DNA of 64,000 bases, taken from positions 186,001 through 250,000 of the forward strand of contig CAMBXL010000001.1 of assembly GCA_945871905.1 (NCBI GenBank). Direction: 5' to 3'. The notes below the pieces were generated by a model. It saw only the letters and a program-made list of their open reading frames with translations, was not told the DNA's origin and ran no database searches. The first letter of the stretch is position 1, and every line of letters starts with the position of its first letter. Positions 8,357 through 17,020 of this stretch are shown piece after piece. The stretch comes from Chitinophaga pinensis (GTDB taxonomy: Bacteria; Bacteroidota; Bacteroidia; NS11-12g; UBA955). Both the position numbers and the translations under genes were made by a program.

Positions 8357-9763
8357 ATGAAAATGATAAATAAGTTAAGTGTTCAAATAGGTTTTATCGC
8401 CCTATTTTTAATAGTTCAATTGGGGTGTAAACGCGAATTGTCAGAGGATGCTGTATTGCCTCAATTTAGCAACAATCCCTATGTTTTTACCGACAACTTT
8501 ATAGGGTTGGGTTCTGATTTTTATTTCCCATTTGCCGATGCTAAACCAGATGTTTTTTCGGTTGACTTAAAAGAGGGTTTCGAAAGCAATGCTTCTGTTA
8601 GAATAGATGTGCCCAATGAAACAGATCCCGGAGGAGCTTATGCAGGTGCAATTTTTAGGATAGATGGTGCTGGAAGAAATCTTAAGACTTATGATGCACT
8701 AACCTTTTATGTGAAAGCTTCTACAGGAACAAAATTAGGGGATGTCGGTTTTGGAATTGATTATTTTCAAGATAAAAACCAAGTGACTATCCAAAATGTA
8801 AACGTGGGTACCAATTGGTCTAAAGTTATTATTCCGATTCCCGACCCTTCTAAATTGGTAAATGAAAGAGGTGTTTTTTGGTTTGCGGCAGGGACTCAGG
8901 AAACAAATGGCGCTGGATATGTTCTATGGTTTGATGAAATTAAATTTGAAAAATTAGGCACTGTGGGTAAACCAACTTCTAGGATTTTAAATGGAGAAGT
9001 GAGCTCAATAAAGTCATTTGTGGGTGCGTCAATAACAGTTTCAGGTTTAAGTCATGTTTTTAATCTTACAAATGGTCAAGATGTTACAGTGATTTCTAAG
9101 CCCTCTTATTATAAATTTGCAAGTTCTAATTCCTCAGTGGCTACTGTTAATGATTCAGGAATTGTGAAAATATTAGCCACCGGAATTGCTGAAATAACAG
9201 CCAAGGTAAATGGGGTTTTAGCAAAAGGTAAATTGATAGTTGAGTCTAAAGGGAATTTGCCCGGCGCCCCAACACCGAACAGGCCAGCAATAGATGTTAA
9301 ATCTATTTTTAGTGATGCTTATGTCAATGCCACTGAGAGTAATTTTACGCCTGGTTTTGGCGGTTCTACCACAATTTTTGACCTATTGACAACAAGTAGC
9401 GGTAAGGTAGTGCAATACAGTAATAACAATTATACAGGAATAATTTTTGGAAATACAGTAGATGCTTCTGCGCTCGGTTTTTTACATATCGATGCTTATG
9501 TAGAGAATGCCTCATCGGTAATAGGAATTCAAATAAGAGACATAGGGGCAAACAAAACCATTGAAACCGATGTGTTTACAGGAAATCCAATAGGGGATGA
9601 CAAGGATAAAAGAATGAATTTGACTGGATTTGAAGCAGGTGTGTGGAAATCATTTGATATACCATTGAATGCAGGAATTATGAATCAAAAAAGTAATTTG
9701 GGTGCTATCATAATAACAGGAGGTCCCAATTTTATGTTAGACAATATCTATTTCTATAAATAA
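8357..9763 (+). CDS. Surface glycan-binding lipoprotein with BIG2-like domain
   Basis: The 468-residue product has a lipoprotein signal with cysteine 24 in 'VQLGC'. Residues of about 30-200 form a beta-sandwich region containing 'YVLWFDEIKFEK', typical of carbohydrate-binding folds. Residues of about 210-295 resemble a bacterial Ig-like group 2 domain ('SSVATVNDSGIVKI'). The C-terminal 155 residues are homologous to the duplicated modules of the T9SS protein at 79-1956 ('VKSIFSDAYVNATES', ending in 'LDNIYFYK'). It lies 32 bases after the glycosidase-barrel gene and 31 bases before the GH16 gene, so the three are probably cotranscribed. Its role is most likely that of a SusE/SusF-like glycan-binding protein that captures beta-glucan; the binding specificity is inferred from context. 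Confidence 0.75.
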   Translation: MKMINKLSVQIGFIALFLIVQLGCKRELSEDAVLPQFSNNPYVFTDNFIGLGSDFYFPFADAKPDVFSVDLKEGFESNASVRIDVPNETDPGGAYAGAIFRIDGAGRNLKTYDALTFYVKASTGTKLGDVGFGIDYFQDKNQVTIQNVNVGTNWSKVIIPIPDPSKLVNERGVFWFAAGTQETNGAGYVLWFDEIKFEKLGTVGKPTSRILNGEVSSIKSFVGASITVSGLSHVFNLTNGQDVTVISKPSYYKFASSNSSVATVNDSGIVKILATGIAEITAKVNGVLAKGKLIVESKGNLPGAPTPNRPAIDVKSIFSDAYVNATESNFTPGFGGSTTIFDLLTTSSGKVVQYSNNNYTGIIFGNTVDASALGFLHIDAYVENASSVIGIQIRDIGANKTIETDVFTGNPIGDDKDKRMNLTGFEAGVWKSFDIPLNAGIMNQKSNLGAIIITGGPNFMLDNIYFYK

Positions 9764-9794
9764 TACAATTTGTAGGGAATTTTTTAAATAAATA

Positions 9795-10610
9795 ATGAAT
9801 AAATCGAATAAATTAACACTTTTGGCAATTATAGCAATTTCTGTGGGAGGATGTAAGGTAGAACCTATTCAAAACTTACCTGATAGGAAGTATGAATTGG
9901 TTTGGAGTGATGAGTTTGAAGGGGATTCTGGCGTTAATCCTAATGCTTTAAAATGGACCTATGATATTGGCACAGGACAAAATGGGTGGGGAAATAATGA
10001 ACTTCAATCTTATACCAACAATCCCCAAAATGTATCTATAGATGGTACAGGTAATTTGGTTATTTCGGCTTTGAAAAGTAGTTCAGGAAACTACACCTCG
10101 GCAAGGATTAAAACAGAAGGTCTTTTTGCCCATCAGTTTGGAAGAATTGAAGCCCGTATTAAAACACCAACTGGTTCTGGAATATGGCCTGCATTTTGGA
10201 TGTTAGGAGCAGATTTTAAGGATGTTGGCTGGCCTCAGTGCGGAGAAATTGATATTATGGAACAAAAAGGCAAATTCTCTAACATCACTTATGGTTCAAT
10301 TCACGGTCCTGGATATGCTGGTGGTCAAGCCATTACTACGCCTTACGGACTGGAAGATAATAGGTTTGATGCCGATTTTAATGTTTATGCGGTTGAATGG
10401 GGCGAAAATTATATTGATTTTTTTGTCAATAATTTCCTTTACAAAAGAGTCACTCCCTCCGATGTTACAGGTGAGTGGGTGTTTAATAAACCTTTTTTTA
10501 TTATCCTGAATGTTGCGGTTGGTGGAAATTTTGTTGGTCCGCCCAATATCAATACCCCTTTCCCAAGTTCTATGTATATCGATTATGTTAAAGTTTACAA
10601 GGAAATATAG
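9795..10610 (+). CDS. GH16 endo-beta-1,3-glucanase (laminarinase) lipoprotein
   Basis: The 271-residue protein is a lipoprotein (cysteine 20 in 'SVGGC'). The rest is a single GH16 beta-jelly-roll domain. It carries the family active-site signature ExDxxE as 'GEIDIME': nucleophile E151, assisting D153 and acid/base E156. 'LVWSDEFEG' near the start and 'PFFIILNVAVGGN' near the end are typical of bacterial laminarinases, and the length matches a catalytic domain without extra binding modules. It would cut beta-1,3-glucan, or mixed-linkage glucan, at the cell surface into oligosaccharides for the other enzymes encoded here. It follows the glycan-binding lipoprotein by 31 bases. Confidence 0.92.
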   Translation: MNKSNKLTLLAIIAISVGGCKVEPIQNLPDRKYELVWSDEFEGDSGVNPNALKWTYDIGTGQNGWGNNELQSYTNNPQNVSIDGTGNLVISALKSSSGNYTSARIKTEGLFAHQFGRIEARIKTPTGSGIWPAFWMLGADFKDVGWPQCGEIDIMEQKGKFSNITYGSIHGPGYAGGQAITTPYGLEDNRFDADFNVYAVEWGENYIDFFVNNFLYKRVTPSDVTGEWVFNKPFFIILNVAVGGNFVGPPNINTPFPSSMYIDYVKVYKEI

Positions 10611-10749
10611 TTAACAAAAAGGATTTTAATAGAGGTTTGATTTACACACTTATTTGATTTTTAATTTATCGAAATTCAACATCACAACAAAAATAAAACG
10701 AATAGTTGGTTAGTCTTTTAACTAAAAATGAAGCAATAGTTACCATATA

Positions 10750-13700
10750 ATGTCAGGTCAAAAACAAAATAAAGAAGCTACTTTAGTAGAGATAAAAAGA
10801 TTGAAAATTGAAGGAGAAAACTTCTTTTGTATTTCTAATTATGATGAAATGCGGCCCTTTTTTATGAGTGTGGTAAGCGATTCGCACCATTGGATGTTTA
10901 TTTCAAGCAATGGTGGAATTTCTGCCGGTCGCAAGAATGCTGAATATGCTTTGTTTCCCTATTATACTGCGGATAAAATTACGGAATCCTATGATATAAC
11001 AGGCTCTAAATCCATTTTCAAAATTATTCAAAATGAAAAAATCCATGTTTGGGAACCTTTTTCTGAGAGGAATAATAGCTTGTTCAACGTTTCTAGGAAT
11101 CTGTATAAAAATGCCATTGGGAATAAAATTATTTTCGAAGAAATTAATCACACTTTTGAACTTACATTCAGGTATGAATGGAACTCAAGTGATCAATATG
11201 GTTTTGTTCGTAAATCTTCATTAGCAAACAATGGCAATCAAGCCTTAATAGTTGCTATATTAGATGGAATACAAAATATTATGCCTGACGGTGTCGGTGC
11301 TGATTTGCAAAACTCAACTAGTATTTTAGTAGATGCATACAAACGCAATGAACTTGATATTGAATCAGGTATGGGGATCTATGCACTCAGTGCAATAATC
11401 GTTGATAAGGCGGAACCAAGTGAAGCGCTCAAAGCAAATATTGCTTGGTCTATAGGCTTCGATAACCCCAAATACTTACTTTCTTCCCTCCAACTTAATG
11501 CGTTCAGAAGAGGGGAGGATCTAGTTCAAGAAGAGGATATTAAGGCAGAAAAAGGGGCTTACTTTATTAACCAAAAAATAACCTTAGCCACTGGTGAAAA
11601 GAAATCATGGTTAATCGTTGCTGATGTGAACCAAAGTCAAGCAAATGTAGTCGCATTGACGAATGAAATTATTTCAAAAAAGGAACTCAAAAAGCAAATT
11701 GAAAATGATATAGAATTAGGGTCTAAACGTTTGAAGGAACTGAATGCTTCTTCAGATGGCATTCAATTGTCTGATGATGTATACAGAGATACTCGACATT
11801 TTTCCAATACTCTTTTTAACATAATGAGAGGGGGGATTTTTGATTTTAATTATCAAATAGAAAAAAAAGACCTTGTCAATTATCTAGCAAATGCCAACAA
11901 AGAAGTTTATGAAACTCACAAGGATTTGTTGCAAAGTTTGGATAATGTTTTTAATGTTTTTCAATTGCAAGAAATATACAGTTCCATTAATGACAATAAC
12001 TTCAAACGACTTTGTGTAGAGTATTTGCCACTCAAGTTTAGCCGAAGACATGGAGATCCAAGCAGACCTTGGAATAAATTTTCTATCAATACTCGCAACG
12101 CGGATGACCATTCTAAGGTTTTGGATTACGAGGGGAATTGGAGAGATATTTTTCAGAATTGGGAAGCCTTATCCATCTCTTATCCTGCATTTACCAAAGG
12201 GATGATTCATAAGTTCTTGAACGCAACAACTTTCGAAGGCTATAATCCTTACAGGGTTACAAAGAGTGGATTTGATTGGGAGACTGTAGAGCCAGATAAT
12301 CCTTGGTCGTATATCGGTTATTGGGGAGATCATCAGATTATCTATTTACTCAAATTGTTGGAAATGAATGAGAAATACTATCCAGGTCAATTGAGTAGCC
12401 AATTCAGTGAAAACTTATTTGTTTATGCCAATGTCCCCTATAAAATTAAAAATTATCAGGAGATTTTAAGAAATGCGAAAGATACTATTGAATTTGACAA
12501 AGAGTTGGATGAGGAGATTAGAGAAAATCGTGATTTAATTGGTTCAGATGCAGCTTTGCTTTTTGCGCAAAATGATAAAATCTATAATGTCAATTTTATA
12601 GAAAAAATATTGGCCACAATTTTATCTAAACTTTCCAATTTTATTCCCGAAGGCGGTATTTGGATGAATACCCAAAGACCAGAATGGAACGATGCCAATA
12701 ATGCTTTGGTGGGAAATGGAGTTTCTATGGTAACATTATATTACCTCAGAAGGTTCCTTGAATTCTTCGAAAAACTAATTGAACAAACAACTGAAGAACG
12801 CATAGAATTGTCGAATGAGTTAATCATTTTCTTTAAAAAAATTCATGCCACATTCGAAGACAACTTAGCTTTGTTAAATTCAGGAATAAACGACAGTCAA
12901 CGTAAAGCAATTCTTGATAGCTTAGGACAAGCAGGTAGCGATTACCGTGAACATATTTATAAACATACTTTTTGGGGCGAAAAAAGAACTATTTCATACC
13001 GAAGACTTAAAAGTTTTGTTAAGGTAAGTCTTCAGTTTATTGAACATTCCATTAAGGCTAATAAGCGTGAGGATAACATGTATCACTCCTACAATTTAAT
13101 GACCCTGAAGAGCGAATACGAAATTTCAATCACCTATTTAAGTGAAATGCTTGAAGGTCAAGTAGCCGTTTTAAGCTCCGGTTATTTATCTCCTGAATGT
13201 GCCCTTAAATTATTGGATAGTATGAAAAATAGTGCCCTTTTTAGAGAAGATCAATACAGCTATTTGCTCTATCCCAATAAGCAACTACCAAAGTTTTTAG
13301 ATAAAAATAGAATTCCAAGTGAATTAGTTAAACAATCTCAGCTTCTTTCACTCATGCTTAATGACGGAAATAAATCAATTATAGAGCAAGATTTAAAAGG
13401 GGAATGTAGATTTAATGGGAATTTTAAGAATTCAAATGACTTGAGTAATGCTATTGATTTGTTAATTCATTCTACATATGCTTCATTTATTCAAAGTGAA
13501 AAGAAACTACTCTTAGAAATTTTCGAATCTGTATTTAATCACAAGTCATTTACTGGTCGCTCAGGCACTTTTTATGGATACGAAGGATTAGGTTCTATTT
13601 ATTGGCACATGGTTTCTAAGTTGCAATTAGCAGTCCAAGAAATGTGTATTCAAGCAATAGAAGTGCAAGAGAGTCCTGAACTTGTAGGGGGATTGTTGAA

Positions 13701-14202
13701 GCATTACTACGAAATTAATGAAGGTGTTGGCGTGCATAAATCGCCCTCCGTTTATGGGGCATTCCCAACCGACCCCTATTCGCATACTCCAAGTAATAAA
13801 GGGGCACAACAGCCCGGAATGACTGGTCAAGTAAAAGAAGATATTCTGAGTCGATTTGGGGAATTAGGCGTTTTAGTCTCTAAAGGGTGTTTGTGTTTTA
13901 ACCCTTGCTTGTTGCGAAAAAATGAATTTATAACTCAAAATCGACAATTTCATTACGTAACTGTTGACATGGAACACAAAACATTAATGCCTGAAATTGG
14001 GTCCTTGTGTTTTACGTTTTGCCAAATTCCTATTGTTTATAGATTGTCAAATGATAATTATCTTGAAATTGAAAAAAGAGATGGCACTGTTTTAAGGAAT
14101 AATTCATTGTGCTTAAATGAAGAAATAAGTAAGCAAATATTTAAAAGGACGGGTGCAGTTTCTAATATTACAGTATATATCAATGGGTCTATTCTGAAGT
14201 AA
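10750..14202 (+). CDS. Cytoplasmic beta-1,3-glucan phosphorylase-like protein (GH149/GH161/GH94 type)
   Basis: This 1150-residue protein has no signal peptide. The region around 'NWRDIFQNWEAL', 'YWGDHQIIY' and 'WMNTQRPEWNDANNALVG' is characteristic of the inverting glycoside phosphorylases related to cellobiose phosphorylase; by analogy with the GH94 'WNDGMN' motif, D648 is the probable general acid. The length is above that of GH94 enzymes (about 800) but fits GH149/GH161 beta-1,3-oligoglucan phosphorylases (about 1100). The reaction would be beta-1,3-oligoglucan plus phosphate to glucose-1-phosphate plus the shortened chain, saving one ATP per glucose. It lies between secreted glucanases and is followed after 4 bases by the GH17 gene, which supports a glucan substrate. 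The family choice within this group is inferred. A 139-base gap before it shows no clear promoter. Confidence 0.8.
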   Translation: MSGQKQNKEATLVEIKRLKIEGENFFCISNYDEMRPFFMSVVSDSHHWMFISSNGGISAGRKNAEYALFPYYTADKITESYDITGSKSIFKIIQNEKIHVWEPFSERNNSLFNVSRNLYKNAIGNKIIFEEINHTFELTFRYEWNSSDQYGFVRKSSLANNGNQALIVAILDGIQNIMPDGVGADLQNSTSILVDAYKRNELDIESGMGIYALSAIIVDKAEPSEALKANIAWSIGFDNPKYLLSSLQLNAFRRGEDLVQEEDIKAEKGAYFINQKITLATGEKKSWLIVADVNQSQANVVALTNEIISKKELKKQIENDIELGSKRLKELNASSDGIQLSDDVYRDTRHFSNTLFNIMRGGIFDFNYQIEKKDLVNYLANANKEVYETHKDLLQSLDNVFNVFQLQEIYSSINDNNFKRLCVEYLPLKFSRRHGDPSRPWNKFSINTRNADDHSKVLDYEGNWRDIFQNWEALSISYPAFTKGMIHKFLNATTFEGYNPYRVTKSGFDWETVEPDNPWSYIGYWGDHQIIYLLKLLEMNEKYYPGQLSSQFSENLFVYANVPYKIKNYQEILRNAKDTIEFDKELDEEIRENRDLIGSDAALLFAQNDKIYNVNFIEKILATILSKLSNFIPEGGIWMNTQRPEWNDANNALVGNGVSMVTLYYLRRFLEFFEKLIEQTTEERIELSNELIIFFKKIHATFEDNLALLNSGINDSQRKAILDSLGQAGSDYREHIYKHTFWGEKRTISYRRLKSFVKVSLQFIEHSIKANKREDNMYHSYNLMTLKSEYEISITYLSEMLEGQVAVLSSGYLSPECALKLLDSMKNSALFREDQYSYLLYPNKQLPKFLDKNRIPSELVKQSQLLSLMLNDGNKSIIEQDLKGECRFNGNFKNSNDLSNAIDLLIHSTYASFIQSEKKLLLEIFESVFNHKSFTGRSGTFYGYEGLGSIYWHMVSKLQLAVQEMCIQAIEVQESPELVGGLLKHYYEINEGVGVHKSPSVYGAFPTDPYSHTPSNKGAQQPGMTGQVKEDILSRFGELGVLVSKGCLCFNPCLLRKNEFITQNRQFHYVTVDMEHKTLMPEIGSLCFTFCQIPIVYRLSNDNYLEIEKRDGTVLRNNSLCLNEEISKQIFKRTGAVSNITVYINGSILK

Positions 14203-14206
14203 TAGG

Positions 14207-15487
14207 ATGTTTAAGTTCAGTCAATTATATCGTCTTTTGTGCATACTTTCGGTTGTTCTAATTGCCTGCAATAATCATAATTCAGTAAAAGGGAATAATG
14301 GGAATAACCCCCTTAGTAAAACTGCTATTCAAATTTTAGGAGATACGAATTACCAAGCAATTTGCTATGGTGGGTATAGAAAAAACACCCGAGATTCACA
14401 GCCTACTTTATCTCAAATAACAGAGGATATGCGGATTTTGAATGCAATGGGAATTAAATTGCTGCGAACCTATAACACCCATTACAAGGAAATAGAAACG
14501 ATATTGCAGGCTATCGCACAGTTGCGTTCGGAAAATTCGAATTTTGAAATGTATGTAATGCTAGGAGTTTGGATTGAATGTGAAAATGCATGGACAGAAA
14601 AAGAATCTAATCATGACAAGGAAAATGAGAAAGCTAATGCCGCAGAGATAAAAAAAGCGGTAGAATTGGCCAATCAATATCCTGACATAGTTAAAATGAT
14701 AGCGGTTGGAAATGAAGCAATGGTAAAGTGGGCAACTAATTACTATGTTCAACCTAGTGTGGTTTATAAATGGGTGAATTATCTTCAATTGTTGAAGCAA
14801 AAAAAACAGTTAGACAGGGATTTATGGATTACATCTTCAGATAATTTCGCATCATGGGGTGGTGGCGATTCTTCATATCATGTCGAAGATTTAAAAAAAC
14901 TTTATCAGGCCGTTGATTTCATTTCTATTCATACTTATCCAATGCATGACACCTATTATAATCCTAGTTTCTGGGGAACATTACCAAAAGAAAATCATTT
15001 GACAAAAGAAGTTCAAATAGACTCTTTGATGAAAAGAACATTGAATTATGCCAAAAGGCAATATCTTGGAGTTTATAAGTATATGAAATCCATTGGCGTA
15101 AATAAACCAATACATATAGGAGAAACGGGTTGGTCAACCAATTCTAATGATCTATATGGAAGCAATGGCACAATGGCATGTGATGAATATAAATCGGCTA
15201 AATATTATCAACTCATTCGTGAATGGACCAATAAAGAAAAAATGACTTGTTTCTATTTTGAAGCATTTGATGAAAATTGGAAAGATGCTAATAATACTGC
15301 CGGTTCCGAAAATCATTTTGGGTTGTTTACGGTCAATGGAAATGCCAAATATGCACTTTGGAATATGGTTGATAAAGGCATTTTTAAGGGTTTAACAAGA
15401 GATGGAAACTTAATTGAAAAAACATACAAAGGGAATAAAGAAGCATTGTTGGAAATAGTAGAACTTCCCGCCAAATTAAAACAATAA
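14207..15487 (+). CDS. GH17 beta-1,3-glucan hydrolase/transglycosylase lipoprotein
   Basis: This 426-residue lipoprotein (cysteine 21 in 'VVLIAC') has a GH17-type TIM barrel. 'GIKLLRTYNTHY' marks an early strand, 'AVGNEAMVKW' holds the acid/base E170 and 'IGETGWSTN' holds the nucleophile E306; 'YFEAFDENWK' is also typical of the family. GH17 enzymes cleave or elongate beta-1,3-glucan chains. The protein should sit on the outer membrane and trim laminarin fragments released by GH16. It begins 4 bases after the phosphorylase gene and ends 3 bases before the GH30 gene, so translation of the three is probably linked. Hydrolase and transglycosylase activity cannot be told apart from sequence alone. 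Confidence 0.88.
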   Translation: MFKFSQLYRLLCILSVVLIACNNHNSVKGNNGNNPLSKTAIQILGDTNYQAICYGGYRKNTRDSQPTLSQITEDMRILNAMGIKLLRTYNTHYKEIETILQAIAQLRSENSNFEMYVMLGVWIECENAWTEKESNHDKENEKANAAEIKKAVELANQYPDIVKMIAVGNEAMVKWATNYYVQPSVVYKWVNYLQLLKQKKQLDRDLWITSSDNFASWGGGDSSYHVEDLKKLYQAVDFISIHTYPMHDTYYNPSFWGTLPKENHLTKEVQIDSLMKRTLNYAKRQYLGVYKYMKSIGVNKPIHIGETGWSTNSNDLYGSNGTMACDEYKSAKYYQLIREWTNKEKMTCFYFEAFDENWKDANNTAGSENHFGLFTVNGNAKYALWNMVDKGIFKGLTRDGNLIEKTYKGNKEALLEIVELPAKLKQ

Positions 15488-15490
15488 TAA

Positions 15491-16999
15491 ATGAATATTT
15501 TGCCAAACATATCATTCTTTAACAAGTTTTTGCTTGTCATTGCTTGTATGGCTTTTGTTCAGTGCACAAATGAAAATATGAAAATTGAAGTTTATGAAAC
15601 CTCCAAAAGCGGAAATGCACTAACCCTGATTTCTGATTTTAAAACAGCTGAAAAAGTAGTAAATATGACAATTGACCCAGAGGTGACCTTCCAAACTATA
15701 GTTGGATTTGGTGGTTCATTTACCGAAGCCTCAGCCTCACTGCTCAACCAATTAAGTAAAGAAAAAAGAGAAGAAATATTACAAGCCTATTTTGGGGATA
15801 ATGGCGCTAAATATTCGTTAAGCAGAACACACATGGCATCCTGCGATTTTTCAAAGTCTAATTACACTTATGCCAAGCTTGAAAACGATTTAGATTTGAA
15901 AGGTTTTACAATTGAAGATGATGTTGATGATTTAATCCCAATGATATTGGAGGCTAAAAAAATATCGAAAGAAGGGTTTAAAATTATTGCTTCGCCATGG
16001 ACTGCACCACCTTGGATGAAAGACAATAATCACTATGTGGGTGGGAAATTATTGCCTCAGTATTACGATGTGTTTGCCTTGTATTTCTCTAAGTACTTGG
16101 AGGCTTATAAAGGGAAAGGAATTGATATTTGGGGGCTTACTGCCATTAATGAACCCCATGGGAATGGAAGTAATTGGGAAAGCACCCATTTTACGCCTAA
16201 AGAAATGACAGATTTTGTTGAAAATCATTTGGGTCCCAAGCTTGAAAAAGATGGTTGGGGCGATGTTAAGATTTTAGGTTATGACCAAAATAGAGCTGGA
16301 ATAAAAGAATGGGTGGATGAGATGTTCAGAAGTGATAAATCTTCGAAATATTTTGCAGGAACAGCTTTTCATTGGTATGAGAGTACTTATGAGGTTTTTC
16401 CAGAAGCCTTGTCTTATGCGCACCATAAAGCCCCCAATAAATTACTGATAGAAACCGAAGGTTGTGTGGATTCAGAAGTGCCCAAATGGCGCAATGATCA
16501 ATGGTATTGGGAAATGGAGGCAACGGATTGGGGTTGGGATTGGGCGAGTGAAAAAGACAAATACTTGCATCCTAAATATGCGCCTGTCAACAGGTATGCC
16601 ATAGATATTATAGGGTGTTTAAATAATTATGTGAATGGTTGGGTGGATTGGAATATGGTGTTAAACAAACAAGGTGGTCCCAATTGGTTCAAAAATTGGT
16701 GCGTAGCCCCCGTTATAGTTGATGCCGAAAAAGATGAAGTTTATTACACTCCCTTGTATTATGTAATGACACATTTTAGTAGATTTATGAGGCCGGGCGC
16801 TTTGAAAATTAAATGTGATATTGATCAAAAGTATCTTCATGCAACTGCTGTAAAAAATCCAGATGGAACTATTGCTGTTGCTGTGTTTAATCCAATCAAT
16901 GAAGCAGTTACTGTTAAATTAAAACTAAATAACCAATTCCAAACATGGACCATAAATCCCCATGCCATTCAAACAATACTTATAAATAATCATAAATAG
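15491..16999 (+). CDS. GH30 beta-glucosidase/beta-1,6-glucanase lipoprotein
   Basis: The 502-residue product has a lipoprotein signal (probable cysteine 25 in 'AFVQC') and a GH30 fold. Diagnostic blocks are 'GFGGSFTEASAS', 'ASPWTAPPWMK', the acid/base E221 in 'AINEPHG' and the nucleophile E323 in 'ETEGCVDS', which aligns with the 'SEACVG' block of human glucocerebrosidase. The C-terminal part is the beta-sandwich usual in GH30. In this locus the best fit is removal of beta-1,6-linked glucose branches from laminarin, complementing GH16 and GH17; a plain beta-glucosidase remains possible. It starts 3 bases after the GH17 gene, and the transporter gene follows after 21 bases. Confidence 0.88.
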   Translation: MNILPNISFFNKFLLVIACMAFVQCTNENMKIEVYETSKSGNALTLISDFKTAEKVVNMTIDPEVTFQTIVGFGGSFTEASASLLNQLSKEKREEILQAYFGDNGAKYSLSRTHMASCDFSKSNYTYAKLENDLDLKGFTIEDDVDDLIPMILEAKKISKEGFKIIASPWTAPPWMKDNNHYVGGKLLPQYYDVFALYFSKYLEAYKGKGIDIWGLTAINEPHGNGSNWESTHFTPKEMTDFVENHLGPKLEKDGWGDVKILGYDQNRAGIKEWVDEMFRSDKSSKYFAGTAFHWYESTYEVFPEALSYAHHKAPNKLLIETEGCVDSEVPKWRNDQWYWEMEATDWGWDWASEKDKYLHPKYAPVNRYAIDIIGCLNNYVNGWVDWNMVLNKQGGPNWFKNWCVAPVIVDAEKDEVYYTPLYYVMTHFSRFMRPGALKIKCDIDQKYLHATAVKNPDGTIAVAVFNPINEAVTVKLKLNNQFQTWTINPHAIQTILINNHK

Positions 17000-17020
17000 T
17001 CTTGTATTAAACCATTAATC

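Noticed and set aside
10222-10509. 95-codon frame inside the GH16 gene
   Set aside because: It lies wholly within the catalytic domain of a well-supported laminarinase in another frame.
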